DNA of 17,436 bases, from the NCBI GenBank assembly GCA_044507975.1, contig JBIQIQ010000040.1, positions 1-17,436 on the forward strand. The letters are read 5' to 3'. The stretch comes from DASRWD01 sp044507975. Its GTDB lineage: Bacteria; Deinococcota; Deinococci; Deinococcales; Trueperaceae. Under the pieces are notes generated by a model. It saw only the letters and a program-made list of their open reading frames with translations, had not been told where the DNA came from and ran no database searches. A program made the position numbers and the translations under genes. This document shows positions 1 through 10,143 of this stretch, one piece after another (position 1 is the first letter of the stretch; every line of letters begins with the position of its first letter).

Positions 1-1987
1 TGACGTAGCGCACCTCGTAGCTGCCCGGCGCGTCGGGGGCCGTGAGCTCGAGCGCGGGCCCCCACAGCGTGAACGCGACGCTCCCCTGCGTACCCTCCGG
101 GGCGCCGACCGGCACGACCGTCAGGTAGTCGTTGGCGCTGTTCGGTCCCTGCCAGGTCACGGTGAACGTCGCGCCGGCGTCCACCTCGGCCGGGGCCTGG
201 ATCACCACGACCGTCTCGGTGACGGTCACCGGCACGCTCGCCAAGACGGCGCCCTCGGCTCCGCTGAGGTAACGCACCTCGTACTCCCCCGGCGCCAGCG
301 GCACGACGAGGTCGAGCGCCGGACCCCAGGCCGTGTAGGCGTAGCTCAGGTAGGTCTCGGGCGGCGAGCCCTGGGGCGCGAAGACGAGCCAGTCCCCCTG
401 CCCGTCCGGCCCCTGCCACGCCACGGACACGGTGGAGCCGGCCGCTGCCTGCGCCGGCGCATCGACCCGCACCTCAGAGGCCACGACCTGCAGGGGGCGG
501 CTGGCGAGCACTCCCCCGCCCGAGCCGGACACGTACCTGACCTCGTAGCTGCCGGGGTCCACCGGCGCCGTCAGGCTGCTCGGGTTACCCCACAGCGTGT
601 AGGCGTAGGACAGCAGCGCGGCGGGCTCGGCCCCCGCGGGCACGACGGTCAGGTAGTCGGCGTCGTTGCCCGGCCCCTCCCACACGACCTCGAAGGTGGT
701 GCCGCCGCTCACCTCCTCCGGCGCGTCCAGTTCCACCGCTACGTGCGCGGCCGTGAACGGCGCGCTGCGCCCCACGACCCTGCTGCCGCCCTCGGGCAGC
801 ACGAGGTGGTAGCGAGCCTCCAGTTGTCCCTCGTCGAACGGCACGAGCACGTCAGCGGCTCCGCTGGCCCCGCTGACGCCCTCGTAACCGACGTAGGCGT
901 CGTCGGGGGCGGCAACGGGCACGACGGTCAACCAGGCCCGGGCAGCGGGTGCCGCGCCCGTGAAGCTCACCTGCACCTCGCCGCCGGCGACGGGCTCATC
1001 GGGAGCGACGGTCAGCTCCACCGCGAAGGCCGGCGCCAGCTCGAACGCGAACTCGTTCGGCCCCCCGGCCGTCACCGAGAGGCCCGCGAACGTCTGGCCT
1101 GCCGGGTCGAAGGCGTCGGCGACCAGCGCCGCGTAGCCGCCCGCCGGCAGGTCGGCGGCGAACACCCCGGCGCCCGTAGCCCTGAACGCGTGCGGCTCAG
1201 CGTCCAGCGCTCCCACGAAGGTCACCGCTGCGCCGTCGTTCGCGGGCTGCCCATCGCGCGTGAGCGCCACCGTGACGCGCTCCGTCTCCGCCGCGGGGGT
1301 GAGCTCGACGGCGCGGCCGAGCGCCGCGGCGAGCTCGGCGGCGCTGTTGGCGCTCTCGAACGTCCCGATGCCCTCGAAGCTGCGCGCCGCGGCCTCGCTG
1401 AGGGCGAAGCCGATGATCCGCAGGTCGATCTCGAACCCCTCGCTGGCCAGGCGCTCCGCCACCGCCCGAACGTCGCCGCCACACGACTCCTCGCCGTCGG
1501 TGACGAGCACGATCAGCTTCCGACCGGTCGCGGAGCTCAGGTCCTGGGCCGCCAGCTCGAGCGAGTACGCGATCGGCGTCGCTCCCAGAGCCTCCGTCTC
1601 CTGCACCGAGGCGAGCAGACGCGCCCTGTCGACCGGAGCCACGGGCACGGTCAGCAGGCTGTCCTCGCAGGAGCCGTCGACCAGGGCGAGCATCTGCGAG
1701 CCGTAGACCCGCAGCCCCACCCGCAGGTCTCCGTCCTCCGGTAGCCGGCTCACGAGGGCCGAGAGCGCCTCCTTCGCCGCTGCGATCCGGTAACGGCCGT
1801 CCTCCAGTCGGTTGAACATCGAACCCGAAGCGTCGAGCACCAGCACGACGTCGGTCGGGCCTCCCCCAGCCGGCTGGGCGTGCGCGGCCATCACCGCCGG
1901 CCAGAGCGCGGCGATCACGAGGAGCCGTCCCGCGGTCCGGGCCCACGTGCCGAGAGCCAACCTCACTGCCTTGGCAAGGTCGAGCAT
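1..1987 (-). CDS. Secreted VWA-domain protein with tandem Ig-like repeats (C-terminus outside window)
   Basis: The frame is open from an ATG at 1987 to the left edge (662 codons, no stop), so the C-terminus is missing. Residues 1-37 look like a signal peptide with a long basic n-region and a hydrophobic core ending AHA|QP. A von Willebrand A domain follows: the MIDAS motif DASGS is at 52-56, with a later GATPIAYSL (MIDAS threonine) and TDGEESCGG. The rest holds four consecutive Ig-like units of about 87 residues, the last cut off. The better-conserved units share W.GP....DYLTVVP.G, then YAYT.WG and PG.YEVRY. I recall similar repeats downstream of VWA domains in other bacteria. The protein probably acts outside the cytoplasm in metal-dependent protein or surface binding; the ligand is unknown. 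A purine-rich GGAGAGAGGGAG lies just upstream of the ATG. The neighbour at 2080 is divergent. Confidence 0.85.
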   Translation of the reverse strand, partial: MLDLAKAVRLALGTWARTAGRLLVIAALWPAVMAAHAQPAGGGPTDVVLVLDASGSMFNRLEDGRYRIAAAKEALSALVSRLPEDGDLRVGLRVYGSQMLALVDGSCEDSLLTVPVAPVDRARLLASVQETEALGATPIAYSLELAAQDLSSATGRKLIVLVTDGEESCGGDVRAVAERLASEGFEIDLRIIGFALSEAAARSFEGIGTFESANSAAELAAALGRAVELTPAAETERVTVALTRDGQPANDGAAVTFVGALDAEPHAFRATGAGVFAADLPAGGYAALVADAFDPAGQTFAGLSVTAGGPNEFAFELAPAFAVELTVAPDEPVAGGEVQVSFTGAAPAARAWLTVVPVAAPDDAYVGYEGVSGASGAADVLVPFDEGQLEARYHLVLPEGGSRVVGRSAPFTAAHVAVELDAPEEVSGGTTFEVVWEGPGNDADYLTVVPAGAEPAALLSYAYTLWGNPSSLTAPVDPGSYEVRYVSGSGGGVLASRPLQVVASEVRVDAPAQAAAGSTVSVAWQGPDGQGDWLVFAPQGSPPETYLSYAYTAWGPALDLVVPLAPGEYEVRYLSGAEGAVLASVPVTVTETVVVIQAPAEVDAGATFTVTWQGPNSANDYLTVVPVGAPEGTQGSVAFTLWGPALELTAPDAPGSYEVRYV

Positions 1988-2042
1988 GCTCCCTCTCTCC
2001 AGCCGACGGCCTCGGCGGTCGGCCTGACTTCCGTACGCGATG

Positions 2043-2048
2043 ATGCTA
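2043..2048 (-). promoter_or_regulatory. Candidate -10 box for the VWA gene
   Basis: TAGCAT read on the minus strand in the 92-bp divergent gap 1988-2079. It would give a leader of roughly 50 nt before the ATG at 1987. No convincing -35 is visible. I see nothing else clear in this gap. Confidence 0.3.
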
Positions 2049-2079
2049 AAGGCCCGTCGCCGCCGAGCGCGTATCTCTC

Positions 2080-3291
2080 ATGGCGCTCACGGCCCGCGCG
2101 GTTAGAAGGGACGCCGTGCCGATCGTCCTGAGCCTCCTCGCAGCCCTCCTCCTCTCGTGGTCCGCGGCGCAGCCCGCCACCAACGAGGTCCTCGTCGGCG
2201 TGATCGCTTCGCGCACGGGAGAGGCCCGCGTCGCCGGCGCCTCGCAGTCCCTGGCGGCCACCGGGTGGCACGACGCCGCGCGAGCCGCCGGAGGCGTCTT
2301 CGGCGTTCATGTCGCCGTGAGGGCCCTCGACGACGCCGGCTCCCCCGCGCGCGCCGCCGACCTGGCGCGCGAGCTCGCGGCGGACGGCGCCTGGGCGGTC
2401 GTCTGCTGCACCACCTCCGCTGCGACGGCGGCCGTGGCGGACGTGGCCGAGGAGCAGGGGCTCCTCCACCTCGCCCTGGCCGACCCAGCGCCCGGCAGCT
2501 TCGGCGTCGCCGAGGTCGGCTACTGGTCGTTCGGCCTGTGGCCGACGGAGACCGACGCGCTCTCGGCCATCGTCGCGGACGCGCTCACCTCCGGACGGCA
2601 CACCGCCGCCCTCTTCACGACGGACGACGAGCTCGGGGACTCGGCGAAGGAGACCCTGGACGCGCTACTCGGGTACGCGGGCATGCGCCTCGTCCACGCG
2701 GAGCGCTTCGGCGCCGGCGCCGACGAGCTGCGACCGGAGGCCCTGCTCGTAGCGACCAGCCAGCCAGGCGCCGTGGTGGTGTGGGCATCCGGCCCGGACA
2801 CCGCCACCGCCGTTCGGGCTCTGAGGGCACGGGGCTACGAGGGCATCGTCTACGCCCGGTCGGTCCTGTTCGCGCCAGGTGGTCAGCGGCCGCCGGGCGC
2901 CGTGTTCGACGGCGTGCGCTTCGCGTTGCCTCCGGCGTTCGCGGCCGATGACCTGCCCGAGGTGTACGCCTGCGGCGCGGCGGTCGCCTCGGTCGCGGAG
3001 CGGACCTCCCAACTCTACGGGGGCGTGACCGACCTTCCCGCCGCCGCCGGGGTCGTCGACGCCCTCGACCTCCTGGCGGCGTCCGTCGAGCAGCTCTTCA
3101 TGCTGCAGCTCCCTCTGGAGAGCCCCCTGGCGGTGCTGCGCCAGGCGCTGCGCGACGCCGCGGTCGGGCTCGGGCCGCGCTGCGGCGCCTCCGGCGTGGT
3201 CGACCTGCAGGAGGGGCGGCGCAGCGCGGTGGTCCCTGGGTCGTTGGTGGCAGCCGAGGTCGGCCCGTCCGGAGGCCTCAGGCTCCCCTGA
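2080..3291 (+). CDS. Periplasmic binding protein, LivK / type-1 family (orphan)
   Basis: 403 residues. The N-terminus has a basic n-region (ARAVRRD), a hydrophobic stretch (IVLSLLAALLLSW) and a likely cleavage after SAAQ, so the protein is exported. The mature part begins with a beta strand EVLVGVIASRTGE and alternates helices and strands as in the type-1 periplasmic-binding fold of branched-chain amino acid ABC importers, with typical landmarks such as AVVCCTTSAATAAVADVAEE, GYWSFGLWPTETD and a second-lobe GAVVVWASGPDTATAVRAL. The ligand cannot be read from the sequence. No permease or ATPase genes are adjacent, so it may serve a distant transporter or act as a sensor. The start is uncertain: ATG 2080 has no clear ribosome site but gives the better signal peptide, while an in-frame GTG at 2116 has AGAAGGG just upstream. 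Confidence 0.8.
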   Translation: MALTARAVRRDAVPIVLSLLAALLLSWSAAQPATNEVLVGVIASRTGEARVAGASQSLAATGWHDAARAAGGVFGVHVAVRALDDAGSPARAADLARELAADGAWAVVCCTTSAATAAVADVAEEQGLLHLALADPAPGSFGVAEVGYWSFGLWPTETDALSAIVADALTSGRHTAALFTTDDELGDSAKETLDALLGYAGMRLVHAERFGAGADELRPEALLVATSQPGAVVVWASGPDTATAVRALRARGYEGIVYARSVLFAPGGQRPPGAVFDGVRFALPPAFAADDLPEVYACGAAVASVAERTSQLYGGVTDLPAAAGVVDALDLLAASVEQLFMLQLPLESPLAVLRQALRDAAVGLGPRCGASGVVDLQEGRRSAVVPGSLVAAEVGPSGGLRLP

Positions 3292-3324
3292 AGCCGACCC
3301 CTGGCTCCGCGGACGACCCGCCAG

Positions 3325-3350
3325 GCCGGCGTGGAACGGTGACCGCCGGC
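3325..3350 (+). other. Inverted repeat between the binding-protein gene and prfA
   Basis: GCCGGCG (3325-3331) pairs with CGCCGGC (3344-3350) around a 12-nt loop. It has no T-run, so it is at best a weak terminator or a chance GC-rich palindrome upstream of the prfA promoter. Confidence 0.25.
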
Positions 3351-3368
3351 GGCTCCCGGCACTGGCAG

Positions 3369-3374
3369 TACAAT
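3369..3374 (+). promoter_or_regulatory. -10 box for leaderless prfA
   Basis: TACAAT lies 7 nt before the prfA ATG at 3382. With normal -10 to +1 spacing, transcription would begin at or within a base of the start codon, giving a leaderless mRNA. No ribosome-binding site precedes the ATG, which fits. No good -35 hexamer is seen. Confidence 0.55.
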
Positions 3375-3381
3375 CCGGGCA

Positions 3382-4497
3382 ATGAGACGAGAGCTTGAGA
3401 ACCTGAGCCTTGAGATGGACGCGCTCGAGCGCAGCCTCTCGGACCCGGCGCTACTGTCCGACGCGCAGGGCTACCGACGTGCGGCGAAGCGGCACTCCGA
3501 GCTGAAGGAGGTCGTCGGCCTCTACCGGGAGCTGCGGGCGCTGGAGCGCCAGCTCGAGGAGGCCCGTTCACTCTTCGCCGACCCCGAGCTCGGGGACGAG
3601 GCCCGCGCCGAGGCCGAAGACCTGGAGGCCCGCGTCGCGGCGCTAGACGAGCAGCTCGACGTCCTCCTCCTGCCCAAGGACCCGTACGACGACAAGAGCG
3701 TCATCGTCGAGCTGCGCGCCGCCGCCGGCGGCGACGAGGCCTCGCTGTTCGTGCGCGAGGTGCTCGAGATGTACCTCAGCTACGCGGCGAGCCTGGGCTT
3801 CCGCACCGAGGTGGTCGATTCGACGCCCACGGAGGTGGGTGGCCTGTCCAAGGTCTCGTTCGAGGTCGTGGGGGATGGCGCGTACAGCCACTTCAAGTTC
3901 GAGTCAGGCGTGCACCGCGTCCAGCGGGTGCCCGAGACGGAGTCGCAGGGCCGCATCCACACCAGCACCATCACGGTGGCGGTGCTGCCGGAGGCCGACG
4001 AGGTCGACGTCCAGCTCTCCCCCTCCGACTACCGCGTCGACGTCTTCCGGTCCAGCGGGCCGGGCGGGCAGTCGGTGAACACGACCGACTCGGCCGTCCG
4101 CGTCACCTACAAGCCGGGCACGGCCGACGAGATCGTCGTCACGTGCCAGGACGGCAAGTCGCAGATCAAGAACAAGGAGAAGGCGCTCTCGGTCCTGCGG
4201 GCACGGCTGCTCGAGCGCGAGCGCAGCCGGGCTCAGGTGGAGGCGCGCCAGGCACGCCTCGTCCAGATCGGCACGGGCGAGCGCAGCGAGCGGATCCGGA
4301 CGTACAACTTCCCGCAGTCGCGCGTCACCGATCACCGCATCGACTACACGACGAGGGACCTCTCGGGCGTGATGGCCGGAGACCTCGCCGACCTGACTGC
4401 CGCCCTGCAGGCCGAGGACCAGGCGCGGGCGCTCGCCGGCGCCGCGTCCGACCCGGGTCGCGCCACCGCCCAGACCGGTACCGGTGGCGCGGCGTGA
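3382..4497 (+). CDS. prfA: Peptide chain release factor 1
   Basis: Class-I release factor that reads UAA and UAG in the ribosomal A site and triggers peptidyl-tRNA hydrolysis. The length, 371 residues, is slightly above the usual 355-365 because of a low-complexity Ala/Gly tail. It has an N-terminal helical domain, then the codon-recognition tripeptide PET at 184-186 within RVPETESQGR (the P-x-T form marks RF1 rather than the SPF of RF2). The catalytic GGQ is at 228-230, in SGPGGQSVNTTDSAVRV. The later VTCQDGKSQIKNKEKAL and ERIRTYNFPQSRVTDHRI are family hallmarks and resemble Thermus/Deinococcus RF1. In many bacteria prfA is followed by prmC, which methylates the GGQ glutamine; here a Nudix gene overlaps its end by 14 nt instead. 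Confidence 0.97.
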   Translation: MRRELENLSLEMDALERSLSDPALLSDAQGYRRAAKRHSELKEVVGLYRELRALERQLEEARSLFADPELGDEARAEAEDLEARVAALDEQLDVLLLPKDPYDDKSVIVELRAAAGGDEASLFVREVLEMYLSYAASLGFRTEVVDSTPTEVGGLSKVSFEVVGDGAYSHFKFESGVHRVQRVPETESQGRIHTSTITVAVLPEADEVDVQLSPSDYRVDVFRSSGPGGQSVNTTDSAVRVTYKPGTADEIVVTCQDGKSQIKNKEKALSVLRARLLERERSRAQVEARQARLVQIGTGERSERIRTYNFPQSRVTDHRIDYTTRDLSGVMAGDLADLTAALQAEDQARALAGAASDPGRATAQTGTGGAA

Positions 4498-4957
4498 GTT
4501 CGTCGTTGCCGCGGCCATCCTCCTGGACGCGCAGGGCCGCGTCCTGCTCGTAGGCAACGACTGGCAAGGGCACGGCCGCGTCCGCTACACCCTGCCCGGT
4601 GGAGTGGTCGAGCGCGGCGAGTCGACCCTCGAGGCGCTGCGGCGCGAGGTGCTGGAGGAGACGGGCCTCCAGGTCGAAGGCGTCGAGCACCTGGCGTACG
4701 CCGTGCACGTCGAGGACAGGCGGCGCAACGACCGGGCGGTCTCGTTCGCATTCAAGGTGCGCTACAGCGGCCTCCTCAACCCCCGCGACCCCGACGGCTT
4801 CATCGTCGAGGCGCGGTTCTTCCCCCTCGAGGAGGTCAAGACGCTGGTGCCGATCCAGTCGTTGCGGGAGCCGCTGGTCGCCTACCTCACCGAGGGCGTG
4901 GCCGGACGCTTCTACACCTACGCCGGCTGGGACGGCCGCGGCGCCCGGAGCGTGTGA
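4484..4957 (+). CDS. Nudix hydrolase
   Basis: 157-residue Nudix-fold pyrophosphohydrolase. The complete Nudix box (G-x5-E-x7-REV-x-EE-x-G-L) spans residues 40-62, with E46, R54, E55, E58 and E59 supplying the metal-binding set; the preceding strand is LLVGNDWQGHGRVRYTLPGG. Substrates of this family are nucleoside diphosphates linked to another group, but the specific substrate cannot be inferred. The GTG start at 4484 lies inside the last codons of prfA (14-nt overlap) and has no ribosome-binding site, so translation is probably coupled to prfA. The start gives MARREFVVAA, which leads straight into the first beta strand, as expected. Confidence 0.9.
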   Translation: MARREFVVAAAILLDAQGRVLLVGNDWQGHGRVRYTLPGGVVERGESTLEALRREVLEETGLQVEGVEHLAYAVHVEDRRRNDRAVSFAFKVRYSGLLNPRDPDGFIVEARFFPLEEVKTLVPIQSLREPLVAYLTEGVAGRFYTYAGWDGRGARSV

Positions 4958-4982
4958 CCGGCGCCGCGCCGTACGCCGTGCC

Positions 4983-4999
4983 CGAGCCGCTCCGGCTCG
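4983..4999 (+). terminator. Possible terminator hairpin after the prfA-Nudix pair
   Basis: CGAGCCG (4983-4989), loop CTC, CGGCTCG (4993-4999): a perfect 7-bp GC-rich stem in the 91-bp gap before the icd promoter. It lacks a T-tract, so termination is unproven. Confidence 0.35.
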
Positions 5000-5012
5000 C
5001 CCGCGACGCGCT

Positions 5013-5021
5013 TGGTATCTT
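5013..5021 (+). promoter_or_regulatory. Extended -10 promoter of icd
   Basis: TGGTATCTT has the TG-n-TANNNT form of an extended -10 and needs no strong -35. The predicted start near 5028 gives a leader of about 20 nt that contains GGAGG at 5034-5038, 10 nt before the ATG. This gene therefore appears to use a normal leadered mRNA, unlike prfA. Confidence 0.5.
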
Positions 5022-5048
5022 CATCCTCAGACCGGAGGCGAGCCACGA

Positions 5049-7298
<2,250 letters not shown>

Positions 7299-7332
7299 GG
7301 TCCGGTCCGGACGGCGAAGGCCGCCGTGCCGC

Positions 7333-7341
7333 TGCTAGCAT
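7333..7341 (+). promoter_or_regulatory. Extended -10 of leaderless moeA
   Basis: TGCTAGCAT (TG-n-TANNNT) ends 8 nt before the in-frame GTG at 7350. It decides the start: the upstream GTG at 7326 would lie before this promoter, while 7350 would sit at or next to the transcription start. Confidence 0.5.
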
Positions 7342-7349
7342 CGGCGTCT

Positions 7350-8597
7350 GTGGACGAGGCTGGAGCCGAGAAGGACGTCTCCCCCGACCGCGCCTACGAG
7401 CTGCTGCGCGCCGCAGGCGCGGGCGCCCCGGTGGGCAGCGAGACGGTCACCGTCGCCCAGGCGTCGGGTCGCGTGCTGGGCGAGGACCTGGCCAGCCTCG
7501 TCGACCGCCCGCCGGCCGACGATTCCGCCCTGGACGGCTACGCGTGCCTCGTCTCTGACACGGCTTCGGCCTCGGTAGACCGACCGGTACGTCTACGGCT
7601 GGTCGGGCGCTCGCACGCCGGGGCGCCCTTCACCGGTCGCGTTGGCAGCGGCGAGGCCGCCTACGTCGCCACGGGGGGGTTCGTCCCCGCCAGCGAGAGC
7701 GGCGAGGTCGGGGTGGTCGGTGTAGAGAACGCTGCCGAGGAGGGCGGTTCGGTCTCGCTCACCCGCGCGGCCAGCTCGGCGGCCGTGAGGGCCAGGGCGA
7801 GGGACCTGCGCGCCGGCGTGGTCTACCTTCGCGCGGGCGACGACCTTGGACCGGTCCAGGTCGGCCTGATCGCCGGCATGGGCCACGCCCAGGCGGTCGT
7901 GGCCCGCCGGCCGCGGGTCGCCATCGTCTCCACCGGCGACGAGCTAGTGAGCCCGGGCAGCTCGCCTGAGCCCGGGCAGCTCTTCGAGTCGAACCTCCCG
8001 ACCCTGGTGGCAGCGGCGACGCAGAGCGGCTACGAGGTCGCGCGGTCTGGGCGGGTGGCCGACGAGCCCGCCGCGCTCGCCCGCCTCCTCGACGACCTGG
8101 CCTCCGACGGCATCGACCTGGCCCTGACGATCGGCGGGATCTCGAAGGGGGAGCGGGAGCCGGTGCGAGAGGTGCTCGAAGCGTCCGGGGAGCTCGTCTT
8201 CCAGCGCGTCACCGCCAGGCCGGGAGGGCCGTTGACCTTCTTCCGCCACGGCTCGCTGCCGGTGCTGGCCCTGCCGGGCAACCCAGTCTCCAGCCTGGTG
8301 TGCTTCTCACTGTTCGCCCGCGCCTTCCTCGACGCTGCGCTGGGCCGCACCGCGCCGCCGCCGTACCGCGCGCGTCTGCGGGCTCGCGCCGCGCAGGACC
8401 TCGCCTCGGACGCCAAGACCGTGTTCCACAGGGTCAGCCTGAGCGTGAGCGAGGACGGTGCCGTGGCGATGCCGTTCGAGGACCAGTCCTCGGCCGTGTC
8501 CCGCTCGCTCGCCTTCTCCTCGGCCCTGGCGGTCGCGCCCCCCGGCGGCGTACGGGCCGGCGAAGTGCTCGACGTGATCCCGCTCCGGTGGCCATGA
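7350..8597 (+). CDS. moeA: Molybdopterin molybdenumtransferase MoeA
   Basis: Inserts molybdenum into adenylylated molybdopterin, the last common step of molybdenum cofactor synthesis. 415 residues from GTG 7350 (423 from GTG 7326), the usual MoeA length. Landmarks in order: PPADDSALDGYA near 54-65 (family PPFDNSAMDGYA), AIVSTGDELV at 191-200, then PGQLFESN, ALTIGGISKGERE at 258-270, VTARPGGPLTFF and LALPGNPVSSLV. The GGISKGERE loop has a Glu near where many homologues have an acidic residue one or two places on, a conservative difference. No other molybdenum cofactor genes are in the window. The stop codon overlaps the ATG of the DNA glycosylase (ATGA), so the two are probably cotranscribed although functionally unrelated. 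Confidence 0.93.
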   Translation: MDEAGAEKDVSPDRAYELLRAAGAGAPVGSETVTVAQASGRVLGEDLASLVDRPPADDSALDGYACLVSDTASASVDRPVRLRLVGRSHAGAPFTGRVGSGEAAYVATGGFVPASESGEVGVVGVENAAEEGGSVSLTRAASSAAVRARARDLRAGVVYLRAGDDLGPVQVGLIAGMGHAQAVVARRPRVAIVSTGDELVSPGSSPEPGQLFESNLPTLVAAATQSGYEVARSGRVADEPAALARLLDDLASDGIDLALTIGGISKGEREPVREVLEASGELVFQRVTARPGGPLTFFRHGSLPVLALPGNPVSSLVCFSLFARAFLDAALGRTAPPPYRARLRARAAQDLASDAKTVFHRVSLSVSEDGAVAMPFEDQSSAVSRSLAFSSALAVAPPGGVRAGEVLDVIPLRWP

Positions 8598-9247
8598 GGT
8601 CCCCCGGCGCAGGCCCGCTCGCCCACGGCTTCTACGAGCGCCCGGCCGACGTCGTCGCGCCCGACCTGCTCGGCAAGCTGCTGCTCGTCCGGGACGCTGC
8701 GTCGGGCGCGTTCCGGGGCGGCCGCATCGTGGAGACCGAGGCCTACGTCGGGCAGGACGACCTCGCGTGCCACGCGTCGAAGGGCCTCACGCGGCGCACC
8801 GCCACGCTGTTCGGGCCGGCCGGGCACGCCTACGTCTACCTGATCTACGGCATGTACGACCTGTTCAACGTGGTCTGCCAGCCGGAGGGGACGCCGCACG
8901 CCGTGCTGGTGCGCGGCGTGGAGCCGCTCGCTCCCGAGGACCTGGCCGCCGGCTCGGGAGGCCTGCCGCTCGTGCCCGTGCCCTCGGGGGCCCGTGGGGA
9001 CGGGCCTGGCCGACTGACGCGGGCCCTGGGCATAACGCTGGCCCACGACAAGGAGCCGCTCAGCGGCCCCGACCTCTTCCTCCTCGACGGACCGGCGCCG
9101 GCGGACGTGAGAGTCACCGCCCGCGTCGGCGTGGCGAACTCGGGAACGTGGGCCGACGCCCCGCTGCGCTACCTCGACCCCGCCAGCCCGCACGTCTCAC
9201 GGCCGCCCCCCTCCCAGGTCGGCAGCGGCAGGCGTCCCGAACGCTAG
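8594..9247 (+). CDS. 3-methyladenine DNA glycosylase, AAG/MPG family
   Basis: Base-excision repair enzyme that removes alkylated and deaminated purines from DNA. 217 residues. The motif RIVETEAYVG carries E49 and Y51, and DDLACHASKG carries H60; the spacing matches human AAG E125 (which activates water), Y127 and H136. Further family signs are FGPAGHAYVYLIYGMYDL with NVV, then VLVRGVEPL, GPGRLTRALGI and RVGVANSGTWADAPLRYL. ATG 8594 overlaps the moeA stop; the reading frame extends upstream, but only as a shadow inside moeA. Its TAG stop shares the palindrome CTAG (9244-9247) with the stop of the convergent CDF gene. Confidence 0.93.
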   Translation: MRSPGAGPLAHGFYERPADVVAPDLLGKLLLVRDAASGAFRGGRIVETEAYVGQDDLACHASKGLTRRTATLFGPAGHAYVYLIYGMYDLFNVVCQPEGTPHAVLVRGVEPLAPEDLAAGSGGLPLVPVPSGARGDGPGRLTRALGITLAHDKEPLSGPDLFLLDGPAPADVRVTARVGVANSGTWADAPLRYLDPASPHVSRPPPSQVGSGRRPER

Positions 9248-10143
9248 GCGTCGCCCGGGAACTCCTCGCGCGGGCTGCGCGAGACGTCGCGCACGCCCTC
9301 CTCGAACGGCTCGATGTGCACGGTCATGTCGAGGCCATCGAGCGCGGCGCCCACGCGCCGCTCGACCTCCTTCGCCACCTCGTGCGCCTCCTCGACGCGC
9401 ATGTCGGGGTCGACGAAGACGTCGACGTCGGCGAAGCGCGCGCTGCCGGAGCGGCGCGTCCGGAGACGGTGGTACCCGCGGACCTCGCGCACGCTCTCGA
9501 TCTCGGCGATCACGCGCGCCTCCTCGACCTCCGGGAGACGCTCGTCGAGCAGCCGCGACACCGACCGCCGCATGACGCTCACCCCCGTCATCACGATGTT
9601 GCCGGCGACCACCAGGGCCACCAGCGGGTCGAGCACCAACCAGCCGGTCAGCGCCACCAGCCCGACGCCCACGATCGTCCCGACGGAGGTGAGCACGTCG
9701 GTGAGGAGGTGGCGGGCGTTGGCGGCGAGGGCGTCGGAACGGGTCTCGCGAGCGACCGATAGGAGGCGCAACGCCAGGCCGCCGTTCACCAGCGCGGCCG
9801 CGCCGGCCAGGCCGACGCCCAGCCCGACCTGGTCGAGCGGCTGGGGGTCGAGGAGCCGCCTTCCGGCCGTCACCGCGATGACGCCGGCGGCCACGATGAT
9901 CAGGGCCGCCTCGAGGACGCTCGAGAGGTACTCGGCCTTGCTGTGACCGTATGGGTGCCGGTAGTCCGGCGGTGTAGCCGCCACCCCGATGACGATAGTC
10001 AGGACGACCGCGGCGACGAGGTTGACGAGCGATTCGGCCGCGTCGGACAGGAGCCCGACCGAGCCCGTTACGAGGTAGGCGCCGGCCTTCAGCGCCAGGA
10101 TGACGATCGCGCCTACCAGGCTGAGGACGGCGGCGCCGCTCTT
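9244..10143 (-). CDS. CDF cation efflux transporter; no canonical start codon
   Basis: Cation diffusion facilitator (ZitB/FieF/MMT superfamily): exports divalent metals such as Zn, Fe, Mn or Co in exchange for protons. Homology begins close to 10137 with GAAVLSLVGAIVILALK, then GSVGLLSDAAESLVN (TM2; ESLVN in place of the usual H/D-x3-D metal ligands, a variant I recall in one CDF subgroup), PDYRHPYGHSKAEYL, HLLTD in TM5 (H-x3-D), and a C-terminal metal-sensing domain with DVDVFVDPDMRVEEAHEVAKEVE. The frame is open from 10272 downward, yet the only ATG, GTG or TTG before the TM2 motif is absent: the first one is GTG 9984, inside the homologous region and after TM2. The coordinate given starts just after the upstream stop and yields about 299 codons, the normal CDF length. 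A rare start codon, frameshifted expression from the upstream gene, or a sequence error are all possible. Confidence 0.8.
   Translation of the reverse strand, partial: KSGAAVLSLVGAIVILALKAGAYLVTGSVGLLSDAAESLVNLVAAVVLTIVIGVAATPPDYRHPYGHSKAEYLSSVLEAALIIVAAGVIAVTAGRRLLDPQPLDQVGLGVGLAGAAALVNGGLALRLLSVARETRSDALAANARHLLTDVLTSVGTIVGVGLVALTGWLVLDPLVALVVAGNIVMTGVSVMRRSVSRLLDERLPEVEEARVIAEIESVREVRGYHRLRTRRSGSARFADVDVFVDPDMRVEEAHEVAKEVERRVGAALDGLDMTVHIEPFEEGVRDVSRSPREEFPGDA

Noticed and set aside
743..1744. A 333-codon plus-strand open frame opposite the VWA gene
   Set aside because: The minus strand carries the signal peptide, MIDAS motif and repeats in one uninterrupted frame; the plus-strand product is low-complexity Arg-rich sequence.
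7300..7312. Short hairpin GTCCG-GTC-CGGAC after icd
   Set aside because: Only five base pairs and no T-tract; such palindromes are common in DNA of this composition.
7948..7982. A 16-bp direct repeat (TGAGCCCGGGCAGCTC) with 19-bp period inside moeA
   Set aside because: The copies are in different reading frames and the encoded loop GDELVSPGSSPEPGQLFESN has the normal MoeA length, so it is probably a chance repeat rather than a duplication.
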